Assembly: GCF_004006635.1 (NCBI RefSeq)
Contig: NZ_CP034842.1
Location: forward strand, 1,302,001 to 1,366,000
Length of the DNA: 64,000 nucleotides
Direction: 5' to 3'
Source of the DNA: Fusobacterium necrophorum subsp. necrophorum
Lineage (GTDB): Bacteria; Fusobacteriota; Fusobacteriia; Fusobacteriales; Fusobacteriaceae
In this document: positions 21,601 to 29,737 of the stretch, in pieces
Layout: each line of letters begins with the position of its first letter
Numbering within the stretch: position 1 is the first letter of the stretch
The notes under the pieces: generated by a model
What the model saw: only the letters and a program-made list of their open reading frames with translations
What the model was told of the DNA's origin: nothing
The model's database searches: none
Made by a program: the position numbers and the translations under genes

Positions 21601-24600
21601 AATGGCAATGGTAAAAGAAGCGGAGTAGGAGAAAATACATCCACTGGAATAATCACTTTAGAAAATAGAGAAGCTGTTGGAATTTTTGCAAAAAATAATG
21701 GGCATTCTGATAATGCGAAAAATTCTGGAACAATTGACTTAGGAAAATCTGATGGAACGACAGTACATGAATCATTAATAGGAATGTTTGCACAAGCAGA
21801 AGCAGGGAAAAAAGCAAATGTAAAAAATGAAGGAATCATCAACGTAAATACAAAAAAATCTGTAGGTATGTATGCAAAAAATGATGCTGCAAGTATAGAT
21901 GATATAATATTAAGTAATGAAAGAAACATCAATGTTAACTCTCAAAAATCGGCAGGAATCTATGCTCCTAAAGCAAATATTTCTAAAGTCGGAACAATTA
22001 CTTTAAAAGATTCCACTGATACAAATGGTTCTTCAACTGTGTATGTTTCAAATGGAGGAAAAGTTGCCGATACAGCAAGTGCAAAAATTAACTTAGGGAC
22101 TGTAAATCAAAACAGAGTTGCCTACTATATAAATGGAAAAGACAGTGCTTTAGCCGGAACTGATATCGGAAAAATTACAGGATATGGAGTAGGAGTATAT
22201 TTACAAGGAAATTCAACAACAGATATTGCAAAATTAGATACTAATACTTCAAAATTAGATTATACAACTCGAGGAACTGGAGATGGAATAATAGGTTTAT
22301 TATTAAAAGGGAATACTGATATTCAATCTTATACAAAAGGAATAAAAGTGGGAAATACTGTTGATGCAATTTCTTCAAGTGATAAATCAAAATATGCAAT
22401 CGGAATTTATGCAGATGCACAAGGAACAGCCGGAGCTCCTTATAATATAGCAACTTCTATTATAGCCGGTAAAAATGGCGTAGGAATTTTTGCTGATAAA
22501 GACAGTAATATTCATTACACTGGAAATATGGAAATTGGAGATGGTACAGCTGCGGGAACAGGAATTTTTATCACAAAGAAAAAAGGTACGACAGGAGGAA
22601 AAGTCACTCTAGGCTCTAATACTATTACATTAAAGGGGACAAAAGGAGTTGTTGCAATTGCTTCTGAAGGAACAATATTTGATGGAGGGAATGCAACAAT
22701 TGAATTAATTGGAAGTAATATTCAAGGTGTTGGAGTTTATGGGAAAAAAGGTTCTACTATTAATATTAATAACTGGAATTTTAAAAATAATGGTAATTCA
22801 GCTGAAGAAGTTCGTTCCGAAGAAGGGGGAGCTTATATTGATGCCAATAAAAATCTAAAACCAAGAATGGTATTGACACATGTAATCAACGGCGAAACTG
22901 CAATATCTGCCGGAGTAGAAGTTAAGGCTGTAGATGATGGATCCTATACTACTCAAGAAAATATAGGTCTTATGGCAGAAGGAATAAAAAATTCGGTTGC
23001 TCCTACACCACTTTCTGCTTGGAAAAATCCGGATTTCGAAATAGTAAGTGAAGGAACTATAAATTTCTTGAATTCTAAAAAATCGACGGCTATTTATACG
23101 GAATCAGCTAGAGCAAAAAATTCTGGAATAGTTAAACTTGGGGAAAATTCCACAGGTATTTATGGTATTTTTAAAGATGATACTCGTACCTATGAAGATG
23201 CACATGGAAATCCTAATAAACTTGACATTGTTACAACAGATAATTCTAAAATAGAATTAGGAAGCCGTTCAACCGGAATTTATTTAAAAAATGCAACAGA
23301 TATTCATCATTTAGAGGGGAAAATAGAAGCCAATACTAGAGCAGTCAATACAATAGGAATTTATGCAATAAATGAAGAAGCTGCTCGACCTTTAAATATG
23401 AAAAACAAGATTGATATTAAATTAGAAAATTCTGCAGTAGGATTATATAGTAGAGGAAAAGATAGTTCTCATAAAAATAAAGTAGAAAATACAGGAAATA
23501 TTACTGTAGGAGAAAAAGACAATAATGGTCCTTCAGTTGCTTTATATGCAGAAAATACGGATTTGACAAATAATTCTGATGTTACAGTAGGAAGAGATGG
23601 AATCGCTTTTTATGGAAAGAATTCTAAAATTGAGCTAACAGGAGGAGTAGTAAACTTTCAAAATAAAGGAGTATTAGTTTATTTGGAAAATTCCGATTTT
23701 ATTTCTCACCTTGGAAATTTATCTTCTACTCAAAATACAATGTTGTATTTAAAAAATAGTACCGCAAAATTAGATGGAACAGGAACATTAGTAGATATGA
23801 TAGTTGCAGATGGGTATACAGGAGCCTATATAGAAGGAAATTCAGTTTTAACGGGAATGAATTCAATTACATTAGGAAAAAATTCTAATGGACTATATCT
23901 AAAAGATGCGATAAACTTTATTTCCGAAGCTAAAAACATCGTAAGCGATAAAGAAGGAGCAAAAGGAATTTTGGCAATAGATTCTGGATTGACAAACAAA
24001 AGTAAGATTTCTCTGTCAGGAGATAATTCTATCGGTATTTATTCTAATGTAAGTTCGTCACAAAATATTGTAAATGGGGGAGAAATGAATTTATCCGGCA
24101 AGAGAGCTCTAGGAGTATTCTTAAAAGGAAAAAATGTTTTTGAAAATCGTGTAAATATCAATGTAGTTGATTCTACAGATGTTAATAATCCAAGTATTGG
24201 TATTTATACTACAGATGGAAGCTCAAGCATTACACATACTGTTGGAGATATTACAGTAGGAAAGGAATCAATTGGAATTTATTCTACAGTAGATGCTGAT
24301 GTAAATATAAGTTCCGGAAAAATCCATGTCAAAGATCAAGGAATAGGAATCTATAAAGGAAACGGAAAAATGTCTTTTGCAGGAGATTTGGCAATAGATT
24401 CTCACAATTCTTCTCTCGGATTAAATACAGAACCTGTAGGAATTTATGGAATGGACGGAACAAAAATAGAAGATAAGGCAAGAAGCATTAAAGTCGGAAA
24501 AAAATCATATGGTTTCATTTTAAATAACAGCACAGATATTGCAAATGAATATACAAATACCAATACCGGAAATGTAAGCTTGGAAAGTGACAGTGTCTTC

Positions 24601-26988
24601 TTATATTCACAAGGAAAAGCAAATATTACAAACAACAGAAATATTAATTCTAATGGGGCCGATCGTTTAGTTGCTTTCTATATTAAAAATGGAGGAATTT
24701 TTAAAAATACAGGAACTCTTGATTTTTCAAACGGAAAAGGAAATCTTGGAATTTATGCTCTCGGATCTATTGCAACAAATGAACAAAACGGAGTCATTAT
24801 TGTAGGAAAAACAGATGATATTGATCTGGCAACAGGAAGAATATATGATGACAAAGACAAGATTGTTTACGGAATAGGGATGGCAGCTGACAATGGTGGA
24901 CATATCGTAAATGATGGAGAAATTAGAGTTTTTGGAAATAAATCTATTGCTATGTATGGAAAAGGTATGGGAACTACTGTTGAAAATACAGTCAATGGAA
25001 AAATTTACTTAGATGGAAGTAAAGCAACAACAACTGATAAAATTCAAAGTATGACAGGAGTTTATGTCGATGAAGGAGCTACTTTTATAAATAGAGGAGA
25101 TATCAGAACAACAGAAGCTTATGCTGGTAAAAATGGAAAAGTAAATACTAATGTAAGCGGACTTGTTGGAGTTGCTGTTATGAATGGATCTACTTTGGAA
25201 AACCATGGAAATATCGAAATTGATGCAAACAATAGTTATGGAGTTGTTATTCGTGGAAAACGAGATACAAATGGTAATATAGAAAAATATGCAACAATCA
25301 AAAACTATGGAAATATTAAAGTAAGAGGAAGTGGAACTTATGGAATTAGCTGGAAAGATGTTTCAGAAAGTGATATTCGTGAATTAGAAAAACAAATTAA
25401 CAGTAAAATTATATCAGATCCTAGTGGACATGAAATAGGTCAGGCTAGTGGAACGGATAAAGATTATGAAGGCGTTAAAATTACTGTTAAAGATGGGAAG
25501 CCTACATTCTCAAGAAATGGGCAACCAGTTTCCGAGAAAGAAATAGCTGAGATAGAAAAATTAATAGGTCCTAATCTTAGTCTATCTGATATTGGTTTCT
25601 ATGTAGATACCTTAGGTAGAACCAAACCAATGGATATTGATGGCGGGGTTCCTCCAATCAATAGTCAATTAATTGTTGGAACAGAATACTCTGAAAAAAC
25701 AAATGCAAAGCAATGGTTTGTAAAAGATGAGGTTATAAAACCTTTCCTAAATCAAATCCAAGGAAGAAACTTTAAATTGACATCTCTTGCAGGTTCTTTA
25801 ACTTGGATGGCAACACCTGTTTTAGATAACCATGGAGAAATAGTAGGAATCGCTATGGCAAAAATTCCATACACTTCTTTTACCGATAAAACAGAAAATA
25901 CATATAATTTCTCAGATGGATTGGAACAACGCTATGATATGAATTCTTTGAGCTCTACTGAAAAACAAATTTTTAATAAATTAAACGGAGTAGGAAAAAA
26001 TGAACAAACATTACTAGTGCAAGCTTTTGATGAAATGATGGGACATCAATATGCCAATGTGCAACAAAGAATCCAAGCAACCGCTTCCATCTTAGACAAA
26101 GAATTGAAATATCTCAAGAAAGAATGGGATACCAAGTCAAAAGATTCCAACAAAATCAAAGCTTTTGGAATGCGAGGAGAATACAAAACGGATACTGCTG
26201 GAGTCATGGATTATAGCTCGCATGCAAAAGGAGTTGCTTACTTACATGAAAAGGAAACGGTGCAACTTGGGAATACCACCGGTTGGTATGCAGGTTTGAT
26301 TCATCATGAATTTAAGTTCAAAGACATTGGAAAATCGAAAGAAGAAATGCTACAAGCAAAATGGGGAGTCTTCAAATCGACTGCTTTTGATCATAACAAT
26401 AGTTTGAACTGGACCATATCTGGAGAAATGTTTGTAGGAAGAAACCGAATGCATCGTAGATATTTGGTAGTGGATGAGATCTTCCATGCCAAATCAAGAT
26501 ACTGGACTTATGGACTTGCGCTAACAAATGAAGTCAGCAAGACATTTAGAACCAGTGAATCTACTTTTGTAAAACCATATGGAGAATTGAAAGTAGAGTA
26601 TGGAAGATTCCAAAAGATCAAAGAAAAGAACGGAGAAGTGAGACTGGAAGTGAAAGCGAATGATTACTATTCCGTAAAACCGGAAATTGGAGTGGAAGCA
26701 GGATACAAACATGATTTAAGCACAAGAGGAGCTTTGACAGCAAGAGTAGGAGTTGCTTATAGCAATGAATTAGGACGAGTTGCAAAGGGAAAGAACCAAG
26801 CAAGAGTAGCCTATACAAATGCGGACTGGTTTCATATCCGAGGAGAAAAAGAAGATCGAAGAGGAAGTCTAAGTACGGATTTAAATCTTGGATTGGAGAA
26901 TGAAAGATATGGAATTACAGCAAATATCGGATATGATAGCAAAGGAAAGAATAAAAGAGCAGGTTTAGGTGTAAGAGTTATTTTCTAA
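15622..26988 (+). CDS. Giant 3788-residue autotransporter adhesin
   Basis: This is the largest gene in the window. It starts after a GGGAGGAG ribosome site with an extended signal peptide (NQLREVEKNLRWIAKR, then a hydrophobic stretch ending MNAFTEE). The fusobacterial N-terminal domain follows, with EIGLSTDRLSEMLRRIKEEN and PWSSWQFGINY. Residues 230-350 are a proline-rich linker with short P-N-A tandem repeats. A long beta-helix passenger runs to about residue 3330 and contains a tandem duplicated module (19342-20702). The barrel begins near residue 3425 (YNFSDGLEQRYD) and ends GLGVRVIF. The second half is collinear with the first gene of the window, suggesting tandem duplication. I see no cysteine in it. 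A surface adhesin or shield role is inferred from the family. Confidence 0.95.
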   Translation: MVKNQLREVEKNLRWIAKRNKNISFSIGLVLLYVMLGMNAFTEEVNTIVATKQEIGLSTDRLSEMLRRIKEENSKKLKGTQLELVQLMEQGDQVVKLPWSSWQFGINYFSNNGTGRYRGRGDKDKKYIFNGIYTRENWKVKNAMNIAASNGPTGSPITLGNENISSWQNANSDSSGGVTIEKDSSISSGTNGNRSWGLVDLRDLKEPTNEIEILAHISPKEVTKQAISLNITEPRVQTLEAPVVNPQVNEPLDPPEILLPNVESVDISPLTINAPDAPNAPNAPVISIAITAPNAPVPPVISVEPTSPSSPSAPTIDISVVPPSITPLTITTPDSVEAPNVVSLTVKPVDFTVAPGGDSLQYTSDKDDSYGTAHQGWKASWPKTINVTELANRNYVSLTRDTVDSTIPADQVINVTAENNRAMVVDEVQKEGIKVDFKGTINLQRSQNVGIDLQGTHQGSASAPLIANIYNSGKIIGAAKSGSSANKEQIAFGFNNADGSNNTTMTNMVNKGEITLNAPSSAGIQLKPEDPHNWQPKSWDAAPLQINSRTTSRDKGRVLMKADNQKDINLNASGSFGIVTVFNEGVPKRLFVDGYSDYENLKSERIYDGVRVLPGGEIGRSALADSKYTSGVYNTGNININGDNSIGVGLLQEIQEVKIDGNINIGTKVVNQETGISNLQNSASKIYSTNKVEEAVGVFAGVPTMPVRVGEKDTLIDNSGTGNTANSLVGTETVEINGNISLGEHATQSIGALVGDTEVDLNKGQLTENGVNKGSNVDRKLKRSGDITAKSNSVINVGGKKNYGFVVSNSAHSSKFGTTVDDLIYTTDKANHGKGVNEGIINVTGEDSVGFAMIKGGDSKSSGTISVKDNAENSIGFYGKEDNFTNSGTIEVTSAKKKNKAVVLDGTNASNKMNFTNTGNIYVNTPENSNTNLDGTGNIGIYAQGNYKLEHNSGKVIAGSNAIAFYVKNTTGEVNIKAPIELANSKSGGTTIGVYSDGDAKVKFGINSNLKIGEGAVGLYSSDPTKFNSTFEIETGKTLNVELGKNSTFGLLNGNKNVTNSLLLSKYLNNNSNDKINVTAFGEGASLFYATLKAKAILDGDYKITNGNAASTAVLIANDGSSVEIANGKTLETNTNVGLIATRGAGVSGFISVVENKGTLISTRDDKGIGIYTSYATGKNSGTITMNNKNAVGILGSVGSNLTNTSKIELKGISSAGIYAENSNMENLGNTSEIIVNKETSVGMYAKLTSVSSVDKKAKNEGNINIKADGNGKSAGMYSKVEGSSVKLTTENTGKIEVAQKASAGIYAKNESSQINTQSIATNSGLIKMNEENSIGVTGEKSKIENSGTGNNGIEITGKKSAGILVTKESEVINTGRILLENNSVSNSSDGLVGISVDNSSIAKNDANGEIKVNTNYSTGMLSSGGDIKNVGTINLEKKESVGMYTTNANVTNSGAASKGILIKDEKSIGIYAKLNSGSTADKKILNSGLIDIGGTSKAGSAGIYSLLENGTKKLSTENSGTITMNQNSAVGIYAKNESIQDNAQSTVMNNGKIEVKKESSAGILVEKSSVTNSGSESNGIMLSAIKTAGIIGKDNSVITNSGLIKTENATPTSAGEGLAGISLNASKATNTSTGSITLDTKYSTGMYGEVTSALVNEGTITGNSKEHIVGMAGDASTATNKKTITLEGKNATGIFGRNNSTLLNDTTGTITLKEENSVGMYSSQNAAVAKNQGTIITEKKTSAAMLGDKGTLENNGSITTKEETSAGMYAKNTNATNKKNITTEGKTSAGILVELDDSTGGTVSGTNGTTGTIKANNETSAAMLGKVKAAVTTSTANLTLTNKNNIDINSKTSAGMMVVNESAAVGKEKVKAENNGTINLTASATNEKNIGVLAEKATGINTGTINVNSKESIGMLGQKSANITNNKTITLIAEKGIGMLVKDVNSIATNEDTINVDGKVSLGMLGEDSGTVRNNKTIKVTAESGVGIFVRDNGNGKRSGVGENTSTGIITLENREAVGIFAKNNGHSDNAKNSGTIDLGKSDGTTVHESLIGMFAQAEAGKKANVKNEGIINVNTKKSVGMYAKNDAASIDDIILSNERNINVNSQKSAGIYAPKANISKVGTITLKDSTDTNGSSTVYVSNGGKVADTASAKINLGTVNQNRVAYYINGKDSALAGTDIGKITGYGVGVYLQGNSTTDIAKLDTNTSKLDYTTRGTGDGIIGLLLKGNTDIQSYTKGIKVGNTVDAISSSDKSKYAIGIYADAQGTAGAPYNIATSIIAGKNGVGIFADKDSNIHYTGNMEIGDGTAAGTGIFITKKKGTTGGKVTLGSNTITLKGTKGVVAIASEGTIFDGGNATIELIGSNIQGVGVYGKKGSTININNWNFKNNGNSAEEVRSEEGGAYIDANKNLKPRMVLTHVINGETAISAGVEVKAVDDGSYTTQENIGLMAEGIKNSVAPTPLSAWKNPDFEIVSEGTINFLNSKKSTAIYTESARAKNSGIVKLGENSTGIYGIFKDDTRTYEDAHGNPNKLDIVTTDNSKIELGSRSTGIYLKNATDIHHLEGKIEANTRAVNTIGIYAINEEAARPLNMKNKIDIKLENSAVGLYSRGKDSSHKNKVENTGNITVGEKDNNGPSVALYAENTDLTNNSDVTVGRDGIAFYGKNSKIELTGGVVNFQNKGVLVYLENSDFISHLGNLSSTQNTMLYLKNSTAKLDGTGTLVDMIVADGYTGAYIEGNSVLTGMNSITLGKNSNGLYLKDAINFISEAKNIVSDKEGAKGILAIDSGLTNKSKISLSGDNSIGIYSNVSSSQNIVNGGEMNLSGKRALGVFLKGKNVFENRVNINVVDSTDVNNPSIGIYTTDGSSSITHTVGDITVGKESIGIYSTVDADVNISSGKIHVKDQGIGIYKGNGKMSFAGDLAIDSHNSSLGLNTEPVGIYGMDGTKIEDKARSIKVGKKSYGFILNNSTDIANEYTNTNTGNVSLESDSVFLYSQGKANITNNRNINSNGADRLVAFYIKNGGIFKNTGTLDFSNGKGNLGIYALGSIATNEQNGVIIVGKTDDIDLATGRIYDDKDKIVYGIGMAADNGGHIVNDGEIRVFGNKSIAMYGKGMGTTVENTVNGKIYLDGSKATTTDKIQSMTGVYVDEGATFINRGDIRTTEAYAGKNGKVNTNVSGLVGVAVMNGSTLENHGNIEIDANNSYGVVIRGKRDTNGNIEKYATIKNYGNIKVRGSGTYGISWKDVSESDIRELEKQINSKIISDPSGHEIGQASGTDKDYEGVKITVKDGKPTFSRNGQPVSEKEIAEIEKLIGPNLSLSDIGFYVDTLGRTKPMDIDGGVPPINSQLIVGTEYSEKTNAKQWFVKDEVIKPFLNQIQGRNFKLTSLAGSLTWMATPVLDNHGEIVGIAMAKIPYTSFTDKTENTYNFSDGLEQRYDMNSLSSTEKQIFNKLNGVGKNEQTLLVQAFDEMMGHQYANVQQRIQATASILDKELKYLKKEWDTKSKDSNKIKAFGMRGEYKTDTAGVMDYSSHAKGVAYLHEKETVQLGNTTGWYAGLIHHEFKFKDIGKSKEEMLQAKWGVFKSTAFDHNNSLNWTISGEMFVGRNRMHRRYLVVDEIFHAKSRYWTYGLALTNEVSKTFRTSESTFVKPYGELKVEYGRFQKIKEKNGEVRLEVKANDYYSVKPEIGVEAGYKHDLSTRGALTARVGVAYSNELGRVAKGKNQARVAYTNADWFHIRGEKEDRRGSLSTDLNLGLENERYGITANIGYDSKGKNKRAGLGVRVIF
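19342..20702 (+). repeat. Tandem 227-residue module inside third autotransporter
   Basis: Two consecutive in-frame modules begin at 19342 (SVGMYAKLTS) and 20023 (SIGIYAKLNS), exactly 681 bases apart. They share the ordered landmarks K-S-A-G-(M/I)-Y-S, ASAGIYAKNES/SAVGIYAKNES, a (D/E)GL(V/A)GIS motif and N(Y)STGM/K(Y)STGM. The first gene of the window carries a recognisable equivalent. Ends are approximate. Confidence 0.7.
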
Positions 26989-27029
26989 CAAAGGCAATAT
27001 CACACAAGGAAGTCTTCATAGTTTCTTCA

Positions 27030-27066
27030 GACTGTAGACAAAATATATTTGTTTACAGTCTTTTTT
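27030..27066 (+). terminator. Terminator after third autotransporter
   Basis: GACTGTAGACAAA pairs with TTTGTTTACAGTC (13 base pairs, one G-U) around an ATATA loop and is followed by six Ts. It lies 42 bases past the stop codon. Confidence 0.85.
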
Positions 27067-27137
27067 CTACACTCTCTCTTTTCCAGAATTTAGTATACTA
27101 AGAATAGTTTTTTAAAATAGTATTTATGGAAAATTTC

Positions 27138-27166
27138 TTGACAAATCATGAATAAAGATTTATTAT
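27138..27166 (+). promoter_or_regulatory. Sigma-70 promoter of TetR gene
   Basis: TTGACA (27138-27143), a 17-base spacer and TATTAT (27161-27166) form a near-consensus promoter 54 bases upstream of the TetR ATG. I see no convincing operator palindrome around it, so self-repression is only a family expectation. Confidence 0.7.
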
Positions 27167-27220
27167 TAAATAGGAATTCAATTTTGTAAAGGATTTGTAA
27201 AAGAGAAAAAGAGGTGTGTT

Positions 27221-27793
27221 ATGGCTCAAGTTTTAAAGGAAGAAGTGAAAAATAGGATTCTCAGTGCAGCGGAAAAAGTGTTTTATGAAAAAGATTATCG
27301 AAGTGCCAAGCTCACAGAGATTGCAGAAGAAGCCGACATTCCTGTCGCTCTTATCTATACCTATTTTCCAAACAAAGAAAAACTGTTTGAGGCAATTGTA
27401 AGTTCCGTATATTTAAATTTTGCTCCCGCTTTTGCAGAAGAAGAAGCTTTGGAAGAGGGAACGGCATCGGAAAGATTTGATGAAGTCGGAGAAAAATATA
27501 TTCATGAATTATTAAAAGAACGTAAAAAGCTTATTATTCTGATGGATAAGAGTTCAGGAACCAAGCATGAGAAAGCAAAGGATGAATTGATTGCACAAAT
27601 GCAAAAACATATTGAAGTCAGCTTTCAAAGGCAAGGCAAAGAGAAATACAATCCTATGCTCGCCCATATTCTGGCAAGCAATTTCACAGAAGGACTGCTT
27701 GAGATAGCAAGGCACTATCAAAGCGAAGAGTGGGCTAAAAATATGTTGAAACTGATGGCACAATGCTATTATAAAGGGGTAGAATCCTTATAA
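27221..27793 (+). CDS. TetR/AcrR family transcriptional regulator
   Basis: This encodes 190 residues with a GAGGTG ribosome site. Residues 8-60 form a TetR-type DNA-binding domain: an amphipathic first helix (ILSAAEKVFYEK), then the helix-turn-helix KLTEIAEEADIPVALIYTYF and NKEKLFEAI. The remaining 130 residues are helical ligand-binding and dimerisation sequence that is not diagnostic. It lies directly upstream of an ABC exporter-fold pair and an RND efflux set in the same orientation, so the simplest inference is that it represses some or all of them in response to a small molecule. It has its own promoter, and 204 bases with an inverted-repeat element separate it from the next gene, so co-transcription is uncertain. 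Confidence 0.9.
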   Translation: MAQVLKEEVKNRILSAAEKVFYEKDYRSAKLTEIAEEADIPVALIYTYFPNKEKLFEAIVSSVYLNFAPAFAEEEALEEGTASERFDEVGEKYIHELLKERKKLIILMDKSSGTKHEKAKDELIAQMQKHIEVSFQRQGKEKYNPMLAHILASNFTEGLLEIARHYQSEEWAKNMLKLMAQCYYKGVESL

Positions 27794-27853
27794 TATAATC
27801 AAAATAAATATCATAAAAGCAATGTTATAGATCTTATCATTCTCACTATAGGA

Positions 27854-27931
27854 GGCTATCTCAAAATACTGTCCCCCTGATCTTGGACACAAGATTAGAG
27901 TGCAGCATACAGTACGTATTCTGAGAGAGCC
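27854..27931. repeat. Inverted-repeat element, possible miniature mobile element
   Basis: GGCTATCTCAAAATAC (27854-27869, continuing TGT) is matched in reverse complement by 27909-27931, where the same sequence reads GGCTCTCTCAGAATAC plus a four-base insertion before TGT. Between the arms lies a second hairpin, ATCTTGGACACAAGAT (27880-27895). The outer arms resemble insertion-sequence ends, and there is no coding sequence inside. A structured leader of the ABC genes is the alternative. Confidence 0.5.
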
Positions 27932-27997
27932 CCTTATTTTAAGAGATAAAAATGAATTTAAATTCAATATTATTCAATTTTGAAAGGAGAGCTTAGT

Positions 27998-29737
27998 ATG
28001 TCTGAAAAGGAATTCAGAAAAAATGTTGTCGGCAAAAACACTTTATCCAATTTAACCTTAGGATTCAAAATAGTGTTTGACTTAATACCGCAAGTATTAC
28101 TTGTTTATTTAATCAGTTTTTTAATTACGAAGAATATAAAAATAGAAAAGCTGAAATATATTTTTTCACTAATGTGTCTATCTTTTCTGTTAAAAGGAAT
28201 GTTTTCTTATTTTTCTACAAAACTTGCACATGAAAAGGCTTATGAAACACTGACAAAGCTTAGACTGAATATAATAAATCATCTGAAGAAACTGAATTTA
28301 GGATTTTTCAAAGAACATAATACCGGAGAACTGACCAATATTATGCAGCACGATGTGGAACAGGTTGAGATTTATCTCGCTCATGGTCTCCCTGAAATCA
28401 TGTCAGTGACCCTTCTTCCAAGTATTATTTTGATAGCGATGATTTTTGTGGATTTCCGCCTTGCACTTGGAATGATTGTCGGAGTTCCTCTGATGTTTTT
28501 GGTAAAGGTTCTTTCTCAGAATACGATGAATAAAAATTTCGGGATTTATTTTAATCATGAAAACAGAATGAGAGAAGAACTGATGGAATATGTGAAAAAT
28601 ATTTCCGTGCTTAAGGCTTTTGCAAAAGAAGAAGCAATCAGTGAAAGAACATTAAAGACAGCAAGAGAGTATGTTTATTGGGTGAAAAAAAGTATGGGAG
28701 CCGTTACCATTCCCATGGGACTCATTGATATTTTCATGGAAATTGGAGTGGTTGTCGTTATGATTTTGGGAAGTATCTTTCTTTACCATGGAGATATAAC
28801 AACAGCTAAATTTATTCTGGCAATTATACTATCTTCTGCATTTACCGCCTCTATAAGCAAGACTGCTACTTTACAACATTTTTCAATTGTTTTTAAAGAA
28901 TCCCTCAAGGCAATCGGAACAATTTTACTTCTTCCTCTTCCAAAAGAAAAGAGAGAGGAAAGCTTGGAATTTGGGGAGATAGAATTGAAAGATGTGAACT
29001 TTGCATATAAAAAAGATAGTTTTCAATTAAGAGATATCAATCTTATTTTTAAGAAAAATAGTCTGAATGCTTTCGTGGGAGCAAGCGGTTGTGGAAAAAG
29101 TACCATATCCAATTTACTGATGGGATTTTGGGATGTCGATAGCGGAGAGATTAAGATAGGAGGGAAAGAGATAAAGAAGTATACTCAGGAGAGTATATCC
29201 GCCTTGATAGGAAGTGTTCAGCAGGAAGTTATTCTTTTTGATTTCAGTATTTTTGAAAATATAGCTATCGGGAAAGCGGGAGCCACGAAAGAAGAAGTGA
29301 TAGAAGCCGCACAGAAAGCGAGGTGCCATGATTTTATAAAAAGATTGCCAAATGGATATGATACAAGAATTGGAGAAATGGGAATGAAACTTTCGGGAGG
29401 GGAAAAACAAAGGATTTCCATTGCCAGAATGATACTGAAAAATGCCCCTATTCTTATACTGGATGAAGCAATGGCAGCAGTGGACAGTGAGAATGAAAAG
29501 TTCATTAGTGAAGCCATTGACGATTTAAGTAAGAACAAAACTGTCATTACCATCGCTCATCACTTAAATACAATTAGAAATTCGGATCAAATTATTGTTA
29601 TGGATAAAGGGCTTGTTCTCGATACAGGAAGGCATGAAGAACTGATGAAGCGTTGTGATTTTTATCGTGAGATGGTGGAAGCTCAAAACAAGGTCGACAG
29701 ATGGAATTTGAAAGAGGTGATAACAGAAAATGTTTAG
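27998..29737 (+). CDS. ABC exporter-fold transporter, first subunit
   Basis: This encodes 579 residues. I chose the ATG at 27998 over an upstream TTG because AAAGGAGAG precedes it at the right distance. Residues 1-310 hold six membrane helices of an ABC type IV exporter fold; the motif AHGLPE recalls IrtB/YbtQ-like subunits. Residues 330-565 are a nucleotide-binding domain with Walker A GASGCGKST (near 361), signature LSGGEKQR (near 465), Walker B ILILDEA (near 486) and the switch histidine in IAHHLNTI. Both catalytic residues are intact. It overlaps the next gene by 8 bases, as expected for a heterodimer. The substrate is unknown: drug export, or metallophore import as in IrtAB and YbtPQ. 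The TetR and efflux neighbours favour export. Confidence 0.9.
   Translation: MSEKEFRKNVVGKNTLSNLTLGFKIVFDLIPQVLLVYLISFLITKNIKIEKLKYIFSLMCLSFLLKGMFSYFSTKLAHEKAYETLTKLRLNIINHLKKLNLGFFKEHNTGELTNIMQHDVEQVEIYLAHGLPEIMSVTLLPSIILIAMIFVDFRLALGMIVGVPLMFLVKVLSQNTMNKNFGIYFNHENRMREELMEYVKNISVLKAFAKEEAISERTLKTAREYVYWVKKSMGAVTIPMGLIDIFMEIGVVVVMILGSIFLYHGDITTAKFILAIILSSAFTASISKTATLQHFSIVFKESLKAIGTILLLPLPKEKREESLEFGEIELKDVNFAYKKDSFQLRDINLIFKKNSLNAFVGASGCGKSTISNLLMGFWDVDSGEIKIGGKEIKKYTQESISALIGSVQQEVILFDFSIFENIAIGKAGATKEEVIEAAQKARCHDFIKRLPNGYDTRIGEMGMKLSGGEKQRISIARMILKNAPILILDEAMAAVDSENEKFISEAIDDLSKNKTVITIAHHLNTIRNSDQIIVMDKGLVLDTGRHEELMKRCDFYREMVEAQNKVDRWNLKEVITENV

Noticed and set aside
20817..21932. Long minus-strand frame (371 codons) inside the third autotransporter
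   Set aside because: It is antisense to a highly repetitive AT-rich gene, has low-complexity hydrophobic repeats mirroring the sense codons, and lacks a ribosome site. Many shorter antisense frames in all autotransporters have the same explanation.
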